Part shown: positions 1 through 5,602 of the stretch, piece by piece | How positions within the stretch are numbered: position 1 is the stretch's first letter | Layout: each line of letters opens with the position of its first letter | Origin: Muribaculaceae bacterium | GTDB taxonomy: Bacteria > Bacteroidota > Bacteroidia > Bacteroidales > Muribaculaceae | Assembly: GCA_020026215.1 (NCBI GenBank) | Contig: JAHHQT010000107.1 | Coordinates: forward strand, 1 to 5,602 | Direction of reading: 5' to 3' | Length of the DNA: 5,602 bases | Position numbers and translations under genes: made by a program | Notes under the pieces: model-generated | Told to the model about the DNA's origin: nothing | The model's input: the letters and a program-made list of their open reading frames with translations, nothing else | Databases searched by the model: none

Positions 1-1921
1 GACGACGCGCACGGCTCAAATAATCCACCTTGACAGGGAAATCCTTCAAGCGTTGTGTAAACGTAGTGAAATGCTGATAAGCCAAAACGGTGGTCGGCAC
101 TAACACGGCGGTCTGTTTGCCGTCAGTAGCAGCCTTAAATGCTGCACGCACAGCTACTTCCGTCTTACCGAATCCTACATCCCCACAAACCAAACGGTCC
201 ATCGGACGGTCGCTTTCCATATCTGACTTTACGTCCTGTGTAGCCTTCAATTGGTCGGGTGTATCTTCGTAAATAAACGAAGCCTCCAACTCTTGTTGCA
301 AATAACTGTCGGGAGAGAACGAGAATCCTTTTTCATTACGGCGTGCGGCATAGAGCTTAATCAAGTCGCGGGCAATATCCTTCAACTTGGTCTTCGCCTT
401 ATCCTTGATTCTGTTCCAAGCACCTGTCCCCAACTTGTTCAAGCGGGGCTCAACGCCCTCCTTACCACGGTATTTCGACAACTTATGCAACGCATGAATG
501 GAAACAAAAATCTTGTCATCGTTCAGATAGGTCAACTTAATCATTTCCTGCATCTTACCATTGACATTCGTGCGCACCAAACCGCCGAAACGCCCTACAC
601 CATGGTCAATATGCACGATGTAGTCGCCCACTTCAATCTGCGACAGTTCCTTCAATGACAAAGCCAGTTTGCCAGAGCGGACACGGTCACTCTTTAGGGT
701 ATATTTATGGAAGCGTTCAAAAATTTGGTGGTCGGTAAAGATACAGACTTTCAATTCGTTATCCACGAATCCCTCATGCACGGTATGCAACACAGGCTCA
801 AATGGAATTTCGTCACCACGGTCCTTGAAAATGACACGCAAGCGTTCGAACTGAGGTTCGTTGTCCGACAAGATATAGATACGGTAGCCCGCCTTTTCAA
901 ATTCCTTGAACGAGCTACTGATAATGTCAAAATTCTTATGGAATATGCCTTGCAATGAACAGTCAAATGTGATGCGAGCAGGATAGTCGCCCTGATTGTT
1001 TATGGCGAAATCGAAATGGCGGAACTTCGCCAACTTCGAACAAAAGGATTCGGCATCAACCAAATTTTTCATCGCATTGATGTCTCCCTCTTTTGCAATG
1101 ACCGTACTTTCAGAAATAGTTTCTGAGGTAATGGCATTGATACGGCTCTTCAACCATTCACGGTCGTGCATGAACAGAATGGTCTTGTCGCCGATAAATT
1201 CCAGAAATGAAGTTGCCCCCTCACTGTAACCGCTCATGTGGTTCACCACGCAGATACTGTCCAAAGGGTTTTCTGAAAGTTGAGTTTCAATGTTGAACGT
1301 ACGGATACTCTCGATTTCATCACCGAAAAAGTCCATACGGAACGGCATTTCATTGGTAAAGGAGAAAATATCAAGGATAGAACCACGCACTGCAAATTGT
1401 CCGGGCTCATAGACATAGTCCACCTCGGTAAAGCCGAACTCGCGCAACTTGACCTGCGTATCAGTCAAATCCACATGGCCTCCCTTGTTGAATTGCAGGG
1501 TTTCACGCTCCAACTTGGTCTTGGAAGCAACCTTTTCTGCCAAAGCCTCAGGATAGGTCACTACCCAACGCACCTTTCCGTCATCCCAACGGTTCAGCAC
1601 TTCTGCACGAAGAATCTGTGATGGGGGATCTTCCTGACCATATTTGATGTCGCGCTTATATCCCGAAGGAAACAACAGCACATCGGCATCACCATTGATA
1701 CGACACAGGTCATTGTACATATACCCTGCCTCATCCATATCGTTCATAACAATCAAATAAGGCAACTTTTTCTTGGGAAGACGCGAAAAGAGCATTGCCG
1801 CAGACGAGCCGACCAGCCCATCCAAGGCAACAGATTTCATTTTATTATCTCCAATTACTTTTCCGATAGCCTCAACACGCTTGGGTGTATTCAGCATATC
1901 ACATAATTCAGAAATCTTCAT
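1..1921 (-). CDS. mfd: Transcription-repair coupling factor Mfd, 3'-truncated by window edge
   Basis: Mfd is a DNA translocase that removes RNA polymerase stalled at lesions and recruits UvrA for nucleotide excision repair. The frame is open without interruption for 640 codons from ATG at 1921 to the left edge. A TAA lies immediately upstream in frame, so the start cannot be further out. In order: a UvrB-like N-terminal module (about residues 1-330) with the family sequence YEPGQFAVRG at 171-180; an RNA-polymerase-interacting domain beginning near 432 with GDYIVHIDHGVGRFGG; then a RecG-like helicase domain with Walker A GDVGFGKT at 580-587 (Lys586) and motif Ia VPTTVLAYQHF shortly after. Family members are roughly 1,100-1,150 residues, so a little over half is present. 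The rest of the helicase, the TRG motif and the UvrA-masking D7 domain lie outside. It is divergent from the MBL gene and has its own promoter. No frameshift was seen. The identification is secure. Confidence 0.97.
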   Translation of the reverse strand, partial: MKISELCDMLNTPKRVEAIGKVIGDNKMKSVALDGLVGSSAAMLFSRLPKKKLPYLIVMNDMDEAGYMYNDLCRINGDADVLLFPSGYKRDIKYGQEDPPSQILRAEVLNRWDDGKVRWVVTYPEALAEKVASKTKLERETLQFNKGGHVDLTDTQVKLREFGFTEVDYVYEPGQFAVRGSILDIFSFTNEMPFRMDFFGDEIESIRTFNIETQLSENPLDSICVVNHMSGYSEGATSFLEFIGDKTILFMHDREWLKSRINAITSETISESTVIAKEGDINAMKNLVDAESFCSKLAKFRHFDFAINNQGDYPARITFDCSLQGIFHKNFDIISSSFKEFEKAGYRIYILSDNEPQFERLRVIFKDRGDEIPFEPVLHTVHEGFVDNELKVCIFTDHQIFERFHKYTLKSDRVRSGKLALSLKELSQIEVGDYIVHIDHGVGRFGGLVRTNVNGKMQEMIKLTYLNDDKIFVSIHALHKLSKYRGKEGVEPRLNKLGTGAWNRIKDKAKTKLKDIARDLIKLYAARRNEKGFSFSPDSYLQQELEASFIYEDTPDQLKATQDVKSDMESDRPMDRLVCGDVGFGKTEVAVRAAFKAATDGKQTAVLVPTTVLAYQHFTTFTQRLKDFPVKVDYLSRARR

Positions 1922-1941
1922 TTAATTCAATATTCTACGTA

Positions 1942-1974
1942 CAAATGTAGCTACAATTTTATTTATTTTCAAAA
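1942..1974 (-). promoter_or_regulatory. Bacteroidetes-type promoter of mfd
   Basis: Read on the minus strand, TTTTG at 1974-1970 (-33 box) is followed after 20 bases by TACATTTG at 1949-1942, which fits the TAnnTTTG -7 consensus of the Bacteroidetes primary sigma factor. Transcription would begin around 1935-1938, giving a leader of about 15 bases before the mfd ATG. The box spacing matches the promoters of the thioredoxin and NlpC/P60 genes in this window. The call rests on sequence match and position only. Confidence 0.65.
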
Positions 1975-2043
1975 GCTATTCCACCAAAGTATAAGGCATT
2001 ACCTTTTTTCAGTAGAAAAAACATCGGAAACAAATAAATACAT

Positions 2044-2051
2044 TAAATTTG
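2044..2051 (+). promoter_or_regulatory. Probable -7 box for the MBL-fold hydrolase gene
   Basis: TAAATTTG fits TAnnTTTG and lies 26 bases before the ATG at 2078, giving a predicted leader of about 20 bases. The expected -33 position (about 2020-2024) has no TTG, only A-rich sequence, so this promoter may be weak or need an activator. It lies in the same 156-base divergent region as the mfd promoter, and the two core elements do not overlap. Confidence 0.5.
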
Positions 2052-2077
2052 TACAACTCATCACTCAATGATTATCT

Positions 2078-2908
2078 ATGGAAATTACTATTTTAATCGA
2101 CAATACCCCATCAGAAAATCCCAATCTATATTCAGAACACGGATTGTCCATTTTTGTTGAAACAGACACATTGAAATTTTTATGCGACACTGGGGCTTCT
2201 GATAAATTCATGGCGAATGCCGAAACCTTGGGCATTGATTTGGGAACAGTCGATTTCACAGTAATTTCACACGGACACAACGACCATAGTGGAGGTCTTG
2301 TTCCTTTCATCGAAAAATACGCACAAATTCCCACCTTCATTTCCGCAAAAGTGAGACACACGCACTATTTCTCTGCACGGCACGAAAAGAAAAAGGACAT
2401 CAGTACAGACGAAAAGATATTCTCTGGTGATTTCGAGCACTTGTCTTTCCTTGAAAAGAGTTGCAGATACAATGAAAAAGTAGCATTTGTCTATACCGAC
2501 GAGCACCGTTTTTCCATGCCTTTTGGAAATAAGTACCTGACCAAGCAGGAAAATGATGCCACAGAAACAGCCGACGATTTCACCCATGAACTATCCGTCG
2601 CCGTCAATACCGACAAAGGATTGGTCATCATTGCCCCCTGTTCGCACAACGGGGCGGTGAACATTATCGAAGCGTGTCGAAATTTCACGGGAGTAGACAA
2701 AGTCTATGCCTATATAGGCGGTCTGCATTTTGTGGAAAGCGAACGCACCATAGCCGAGACAGCAAATTTCAAGCAGGAAATCTGCTCGAACTACCCTGAT
2801 ATAAAAATATTTACCGGACACTGCACTTGTGATTTGGCGAAAAGAGAAATTATTGATTCAATAACAAATTCTGAAATCTTCAGAACAGGTACAGTTATAG
2901 AACTTTAA
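2078..2908 (+). CDS. MBL-fold metallo-hydrolase, COG1237-like
   Basis: This is a 276-residue cytoplasmic protein of the metallo-beta-lactamase fold, with no signal peptide or membrane segment. The metal-binding motif SHGHNDHSGG at 64-73 supplies His65, His67, Asp69 and His70. Further candidate ligands are His190 in APCSHNG, His217 in GGLHF and His248 in TGHCTC. An early CDTGAS (36-41) and the terminal GTVIEL also match the pattern of COG1237. Archaeal members of that group are often annotated as a dihydropterin ribofuranosyl-aminobenzene phosphate synthase of methanopterin synthesis. Bacteria of this kind do not make methanopterin, so that name should not be copied here and the substrate is unknown. 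An in-frame TGA at 2069-2071 fixes the start at 2078. The gene is divergent from mfd, convergent with thioredoxin across 56 bases, and appears monocistronic. The fold assignment is confident; the function is not. Confidence 0.9.
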   Translation: MEITILIDNTPSENPNLYSEHGLSIFVETDTLKFLCDTGASDKFMANAETLGIDLGTVDFTVISHGHNDHSGGLVPFIEKYAQIPTFISAKVRHTHYFSARHEKKKDISTDEKIFSGDFEHLSFLEKSCRYNEKVAFVYTDEHRFSMPFGNKYLTKQENDATETADDFTHELSVAVNTDKGLVIIAPCSHNGAVNIIEACRNFTGVDKVYAYIGGLHFVESERTIAETANFKQEICSNYPDIKIFTGHCTCDLAKREIIDSITNSEIFRTGTVIEL

Positions 2909-2964
2909 TTCGCCGTAACGTGCAATCTCCGGTAAATCGGAATACAGATAAAAAAAACTATTTT

Positions 2965-3315
2965 CTACAATAAATTATCAATCAGTTCTTTTAATTTTGA
3001 CTTAGGCATTCCCCCTGTTGACATTTTTGGTTGGCCTTGCATTGGAACAAAAATCAATGTAGGCACCGAACGGATTCCAAATGCGCTTGACAATTCGAAT
3101 TCATCATCAACATTTACCTTGTAAATGTCAACCTTGCCATCATATTCATCTGATAATTCCTCTAAAATTGGCGACAAAGCTTTGCAAGGACCGCACCATG
3201 ATGCGTAGAAGTCAATCAAAGCCGGTTTGTCACCTAAAAAACTCCACTCTTTCGATTCTTCATAGTTTGAAACTTTCTTTAAGAAATCAGCCTTGTTTAA
3301 ATGTTTTATTGCCAT
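2965..3315 (-). CDS. trxA: Thioredoxin
   Basis: This is a 116-residue cytoplasmic thioredoxin without a signal peptide. It reduces protein disulfides through a dithiol pair that is recharged by thioredoxin reductase. The canonical active site WCGPC is at 40-44 (Cys41 and Cys44). The buried Asp35 lies in the preceding strand (ALIDFYASW) and the cis-proline Pro85 in SVPT. The length is near the usual 105-115; the small excess is an N-terminal loop around residues 17-30 (NYEESKEWSFLGDK) before the central strand. The gene has its own strong upstream promoter and is divergent from the C11 peptidase gene. Bacteroidales rely heavily on thioredoxin because they generally lack glutathione. These genomes usually carry several thioredoxin-like proteins, so the symbol trxA is a family-level assignment and not proof that this is the main thioredoxin. 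Confidence 0.94.
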   Translation of the reverse strand: MAIKHLNKADFLKKVSNYEESKEWSFLGDKPALIDFYASWCGPCKALSPILEELSDEYDGKVDIYKVNVDDEFELSSAFGIRSVPTLIFVPMQGQPKMSTGGMPKSKLKELIDNLL

Positions 3316-3329
3316 AATATTGATATTAT
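3314..3329. repeat. AT-only inverted repeat over the thioredoxin start
   Basis: ATAATAT (3314-3320) and ATATTAT (3323-3329) form perfect 7-base arms with a 2-base spacer, overlapping the thioredoxin start codon (3313-3315). The 2-base loop is too tight for a good RNA hairpin, so a DNA-binding site is the only obvious role. Because the sequence is purely A/T, chance is a real alternative. Confidence 0.35.
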
Positions 3330-3367
3330 ATTTTCTATTCTTTTGTTACTTGTTTTTGATTACGATA

Positions 3368-3399
3368 CAAAGATAAAGCAGGTTTTCTTATAAATCAAA
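3368..3399 (-). promoter_or_regulatory. Bacteroidetes-type promoter of the thioredoxin gene
   Basis: On the minus strand, TTTG at 3399-3396 is followed after exactly 20 bases by TATCTTTG at 3375-3368, a full match to the -33/-7 consensus. Transcription would start around 3361-3364, leaving a leader of about 45-50 bases. This is one of the two strongest promoters in the window. The repeat cluster at 3399-3435 begins at its -33 box and extends upstream. Confidence 0.75.
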
Positions 3400-3435
3400 T
3401 AGATACTTTCTATAGACGTATAGATTAGGTCTATA
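3399..3435. promoter_or_regulatory. ATAGA repeat cluster with a 7-base inverted repeat; possible operator
   Basis: TATAGAC (3411-3417) and GTCTATA (3429-3435) are perfect inverted repeats 11 bases apart. The same core recurs directly as ATAGAT at 3399-3404, ATAGAC at 3412-3417 and ATAGAT at 3420-3425. A smaller inverted pair, CTATA/TATAG, lies at 3410-3423. The cluster sits directly upstream of the thioredoxin -33 box and about 45-80 bases before the C11 -7 box, a suitable position for a regulator of either gene. The regulator is unknown and the function is inferred from symmetry and position alone. Confidence 0.4.
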
Positions 3436-3481
3436 ATATGGTTTTTCATCAATGGCAATGGGCATTTTAAGGAAAAACAAG

Positions 3482-3489
3482 TATATTTG
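3482..3489 (+). promoter_or_regulatory. Probable -7 box for the C11 peptidase gene
   Basis: TATATTTG fits TAnnTTTG, 27 bases before the ATG at 3517, predicting a leader of about 20 bases. The -33 position (about 3458-3461) reads ATGG, a poor match to TTTG, unlike the divergent thioredoxin promoter. This suggests weak basal transcription or dependence on an activator. Confidence 0.55.
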
Positions 3490-3516
3490 CATTCGTAAAA
3501 AATTTGCAGTATTACA

Positions 3517-4674
3517 ATGAAATTCAGATTATTATTCATCCTAACAATTATATCCGCCCTATTCACCACCTCATGCAGCAACGAAGAACCGAAGACTCCC
3601 GAAGTGGTGGATAATGTCCTGTTCATGTATTTTCCATGGTCCACTTCCTTAACCCACAATTTCCGTCAAAACATTGAGGATATGGAGATTGCCTACATGA
3701 ATGCTAATCTCCAAGGACAAAAGATTGTCGTTTTCTTCGCCGAAAGTGAAAGAAAAGCGGAATTGTTCGAGATAAAATTGGATAAAGGGCACATCATTCA
3801 CGAAACCATCAAGTTCTATCCCGACATCAATACCACAACGGAAGAAGGCATAGCAACCGTATTAAACGACATGAAAACAAATTATGTAGCAAAGGAATAT
3901 TCCATGGTTATCGGAGCGCACGGCATGGGCTGGCTACCGGTGTCAAAGACAAGGTCATTGAGTTTGAAATATTATTGGGACTATGACAGCGAATACCCAA
4001 CCCGATTTTTCGGCGGTTTGGATGCCGATAGCCAGACTGATATTTCCACATTTGCCAATGCCATTCGACGAGCCAACCTGAAAATGGAATACATTTATTA
4101 CGACGTATGCTATATGGCGAATATAGAGACCGCCTACGAGCTAAAAGACGCGGCGAACTACATTATAGCTTCAACCAGCGAAATCATGAGCTACGGCGCT
4201 CCATACGCCGAAATCGGGCAATATATGTTCGGCACTCCCGACTACAATGCCATCTGCGACAGTTTCTTGAAATTCTACTCTGATTTTTCAATGCCTTACG
4301 GAACATTGGCTGTGATTGACTGTAGCCAAATTGACCGTCTGGCAACAACGATGAACGAAATCAACACCAAGTTCAAGTTCAATCCCGACCAAGTTGGCAC
4401 TATACAAAGATTGGACGGCTACACACCGACCATCTTCTTTGACATGGGCAGCTACGTTTCAAAATTGTGCACAGACAAGGCGCTGTTGGACAAATTCAAC
4501 GAGGATTTGGACAAAGTGATTATAAAAAAAGTTAATACTCCTCAAATTTACTCCATGTCAATGGGTAGAATCACAATTGATACCTTCTCGGGAATCACCA
4601 TCTCTGACCCTAGTATAAACGCTTCCACTCAAACAATTACAGAGACAAAGTGGTACAAGGCAACCCACAAATAG
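3517..4674 (+). CDS. Clostripain-family (C11) cysteine peptidase, lipoprotein
   Basis: This 385-residue protein is an exported peptidase of the clostripain family. A lipoprotein signal peptide covers residues 1-19 with the lipobox ending at Cys20 (FTTSC), which would be lipidated. The following SNEE is acidic, which in Bacteroidetes can favour transport to the cell surface; this is an inference. The fold begins at VLFMYFPWS (34-42). His135 in GAHGMGW and Cys198 in YYDVCYMAN are the predicted catalytic dyad. Asp196, two residues before the cysteine, is where clostripain and PmC11 carry the acidic residue that selects Arg or Lys at P1, so trypsin-like specificity is likely. The His-Cys interval is 63 residues, longer than in PmC11 as I remember it. 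The only alternative start is excluded by an in-frame TAA at 3496-3498. It lies 73 bases before the NlpC/P60 gene with no terminator between. The family is confident; the substrate is unknown. Confidence 0.9.
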   Translation: MKFRLLFILTIISALFTTSCSNEEPKTPEVVDNVLFMYFPWSTSLTHNFRQNIEDMEIAYMNANLQGQKIVVFFAESERKAELFEIKLDKGHIIHETIKFYPDINTTTEEGIATVLNDMKTNYVAKEYSMVIGAHGMGWLPVSKTRSLSLKYYWDYDSEYPTRFFGGLDADSQTDISTFANAIRRANLKMEYIYYDVCYMANIETAYELKDAANYIIASTSEIMSYGAPYAEIGQYMFGTPDYNAICDSFLKFYSDFSMPYGTLAVIDCSQIDRLATTMNEINTKFKFNPDQVGTIQRLDGYTPTIFFDMGSYVSKLCTDKALLDKFNEDLDKVIIKKVNTPQIYSMSMGRITIDTFSGITISDPSINASTQTITETKWYKATHK

Positions 4675-4700
4675 ACCGTCATCGACAACCGACAGGCACA

Positions 4701-4731
4701 TTGGAGAAACCGCTTGTTTTTATTATCTTTG
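4701..4731 (+). promoter_or_regulatory. Bacteroidetes-type promoter of the NlpC/P60 gene
   Basis: TTG at 4701-4703 is followed after 20 bases by TATCTTTG at 4724-4731, the same -7 box as the thioredoxin promoter. The predicted transcription start, near 4735-4739, leaves a leader of only about 10 bases before the ATG at 4748. The gene can therefore be transcribed independently of the upstream C11 gene, although read-through is also possible. Confidence 0.75.
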
Positions 4732-4747
4732 CGCTACCCTAAAACGA

Positions 4748-5377
4748 ATGAAAAAACTATTTCTAATATTACCCCTTTTCATTGCAACCTTTGCAGTTTC
4801 AAAAGCTGATGTACAGACATCGGTCAAGGAGTTGTCGATACCCACTCTTGAAGTCAATTTGGGTGCAGTACCGACTATTGATTTAAAAATAGACTCCATC
4901 TCAAACGTTCTATCCCATGCATTCACCCACGAGAATTTCCAAAAGATGCACTCCGTCTATGATTTGCAAAAGGACATCGTTTCTACAGCAAAGCAATATA
5001 TGGGTATTCGCTATCGTCGTGGCAAAATGAATCCTAAAATAGGGTTCGACTGTTCGGGATTCACCAAATATGTATTCAATAAGTTTGACATCGAATTGGA
5101 ACGGGTTTCAGGCAGCCAATTCAACAAAGAAACAGAAATCACCGACCGCCACGACCTGCAAGTAGGCGACTTGGTATTCTTCTCTGGCAGGAAAATCTCA
5201 AAACGCATCGGACACGTGGGCATTGTTACCCACATTGACCCGGAAACAGGTCATTTTTCCTTCATCCATGCCAGTTGCAGTTCGGGTATCACCGAAACCA
5301 AATCAACGAGTACCTACTACGCCAACCGCTTCTTGAAGGCATGTCGGGTAATTGGAAATCAAATCACACAAGACTAA
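4748..5377 (+). CDS. Secreted NlpC/P60-family peptidoglycan peptidase
   Basis: This 209-residue protein is predicted to cut peptide stems of peptidoglycan, typically the gamma-D-glutamyl bond to the diamino acid, in the periplasm. An N-terminal signal peptide (KK, then the hydrophobic stretch LFLILPLFIATFAV) probably ends at Ala20 of VSKA. There is no lipobox cysteine. Residues 21-70 form a spacer with no recognised domain. The NlpC/P60 domain covers about 75-202: Cys102 in FDCSGFTKYVF, His156 in GHVGIV and His174 in FIHAS form the usual catalytic Cys-His-His set, and LQVGDLVFF (137-145) is a family hallmark. No SH3 or LysM binding domain is present, so this is a single-domain enzyme. It is followed by a strong terminator and preceded by its own promoter. 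Which peptide bond is cut, and whether it acts in growth, recycling or defence, cannot be told from the sequence. Confidence 0.93.
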   Translation: MKKLFLILPLFIATFAVSKADVQTSVKELSIPTLEVNLGAVPTIDLKIDSISNVLSHAFTHENFQKMHSVYDLQKDIVSTAKQYMGIRYRRGKMNPKIGFDCSGFTKYVFNKFDIELERVSGSQFNKETEITDRHDLQVGDLVFFSGRKISKRIGHVGIVTHIDPETGHFSFIHASCSSGITETKSTSTYYANRFLKACRVIGNQITQD

Positions 5378-5384
5378 AAAATAT

Positions 5385-5420
5385 AAAAGATGATACAGAC
5401 CGTTCTGCATCATCTTTTTT
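5385..5420 (+). terminator. Rho-independent terminator after the NlpC/P60 gene
   Basis: AAAAGATGAT (5385-5394) pairs with ATCATCTTTT (5409-5418). After one A-C mismatch, CAGA (5396-5399) pairs with TCTG (5404-5407) around a 4-base loop. Six T residues (5415-5420) follow. It begins 8 bases after the stop codon. The A-rich left flank means it may also act weakly on the minus strand. Confidence 0.9.
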
Positions 5421-5425
5421 CGTAT

Positions 5426-5459
5426 AAAAAAGGCTGACCGTGCACCAAGCAGGTCAGCC
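5426..5459 (-). terminator. Rho-independent terminator of the right-edge minus-strand gene
   Basis: GGCTGACC (5432-5439) and GGTCAGCC (5452-5459) form a perfect 8-base stem, extended past a bulged base by TGC/GCA (5441-5443 with 5449-5451) around a 5-base loop. The run of six A at 5426-5431 becomes the T tract only on the minus strand. It therefore terminates transcripts of the gene ending at 5492, about 32 bases after that stop codon. Confidence 0.9.
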
Positions 5460-5491
5460 CATAATCGTTAAACAGAGTTTTTATATAGAAC

Positions 5492-5602
5492 TTATTTCAC
5501 TTCTTCTTTCTTAGGATTCAAAATCTCCAAGTATTTCTTGCTTTCAAATACATCAGCCACGGTATCCATCATCTTGTCGTGCTTGACACTGTTTTCCAAG
5601 AC
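5492..5602 (-). CDS. C-terminal 36 residues of an unidentified protein (5'-truncated by window edge)
   Basis: On the minus strand a frame is open from the right edge (first full codon GTC at 5602-5600) to TAA at 5494-5492, encoding 36 residues. The tail is highly charged, contains DKMMDTVADVFESKKYLEIL and ends in PKKEEVK. That suggests a helical, soluble C-terminus. A strong minus-strand terminator stands 32 bases downstream, which supports this as a real gene end rather than a chance frame. I do not recognise the family. A chaperone-like or enzyme C-terminus would both be possible, and I make no assignment. Confidence 0.75.
   Translation of the reverse strand, partial: VLENSVKHDKMMDTVADVFESKKYLEILNPKKEEVK

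Noticed and set aside
251..1621. Plus-strand open frames at 251-658, 707-958, 996-1229 and 1280-1621, opposite mfd.
   Set aside because: The minus strand is one uninterrupted, clearly recognisable Mfd frame; these are antisense shadows with no recognisable domain, promoter or continuity.
1922..2077. A riboswitch or small RNA in the mfd/MBL intergenic region.
   Set aside because: Predicted leaders are only about 15-20 bases on each side, leaving no room for a structured RNA; only promoter elements are supported.
2065..2821. Minus-strand open frames inside the MBL hydrolase gene.
   Set aside because: They are antisense to a complete gene with catalytic motifs and show no protein-like features of their own.
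2909..2964. Short hairpin TCCG-GTAAAT-CGGA and a run of eight A residues between the convergent MBL and thioredoxin genes, considered as a terminator.
   Set aside because: The stem has only 4 base pairs, and the A run lies on the wrong side for either strand: on the minus strand the T run comes before the stem. No terminator is supported here.
3360..3659. A 99-residue minus-strand frame overlapping the start of the C11 gene and the intergenic region.
   Set aside because: It would cover the thioredoxin promoter and the C11 signal sequence; its composition is that of translated AT-rich non-coding DNA.
1..5602. A defence island, toxin-antitoxin pair, CRISPR array or mobile element spanning the window.
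   Set aside because: All recognised genes are housekeeping or envelope enzymes with their own promoters. There are no direct repeat arrays, transposase or integrase frames, or terminal inverted repeats, and no tRNA was recognised.

Overview
This window looks like ordinary chromosomal DNA from a member of the Bacteroidales (Bacteroides, Parabacteroides, Prevotella or a close relative). The evidence is moderate GC content, Bacteroidetes-type promoters (a TAnnTTTG -7 box, in three cases with a TTG/TTTG -33 box exactly 20 bases away), no Shine-Dalgarno sequences before the genes, and characteristic protein content (Mfd, WCGPC thioredoxin, a clostripain-like lipoprotein and a short NlpC/P60 protein). 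No mobile element, RNA gene or CRISPR array was seen.

Layout: positions 1-1921 (minus strand) hold the first 640 codons of mfd, the transcription-repair coupling factor; its C-terminal part lies beyond the left edge. A 156-base divergent region (1922-2077) carries its promoter and that of the next gene. Positions 2078-2908 (plus) encode a metallo-beta-lactamase-fold hydrolase of the COG1237 type. It converges on a cytoplasmic thioredoxin at 2965-3315 (minus). A second divergent region (3316-3516) holds the thioredoxin promoter, a cluster of ATAGA-type repeats with a 7-base inverted repeat, and the promoter of the next gene. Positions 3517-4674 (plus) encode a clostripain-family (C11) cysteine peptidase with a lipoprotein signal. 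Positions 4748-5377 (plus) encode a secreted NlpC/P60 cell-wall peptidase with its own strong promoter. Two opposing rho-independent terminators (5385-5420 plus, 5426-5459 minus) separate it from the 3' end of an unidentified minus-strand gene (5492-5602).

Mfd (DNA repair), thioredoxin (cytoplasmic redox) and the MBL hydrolase appear to be independent single genes. The C11 lipoprotein and the NlpC/P60 enzyme are both exported cysteine hydrolases, and they lie in the same direction 73 bases apart with no terminator between them. They may be partly co-transcribed and both act on the envelope or extracellular proteins, but nothing in the sequence proves a joint function. I found no convincing novel multi-gene system. 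The points most worth a second look are the C11 lipoprotein and the repeat cluster between it and thioredoxin.
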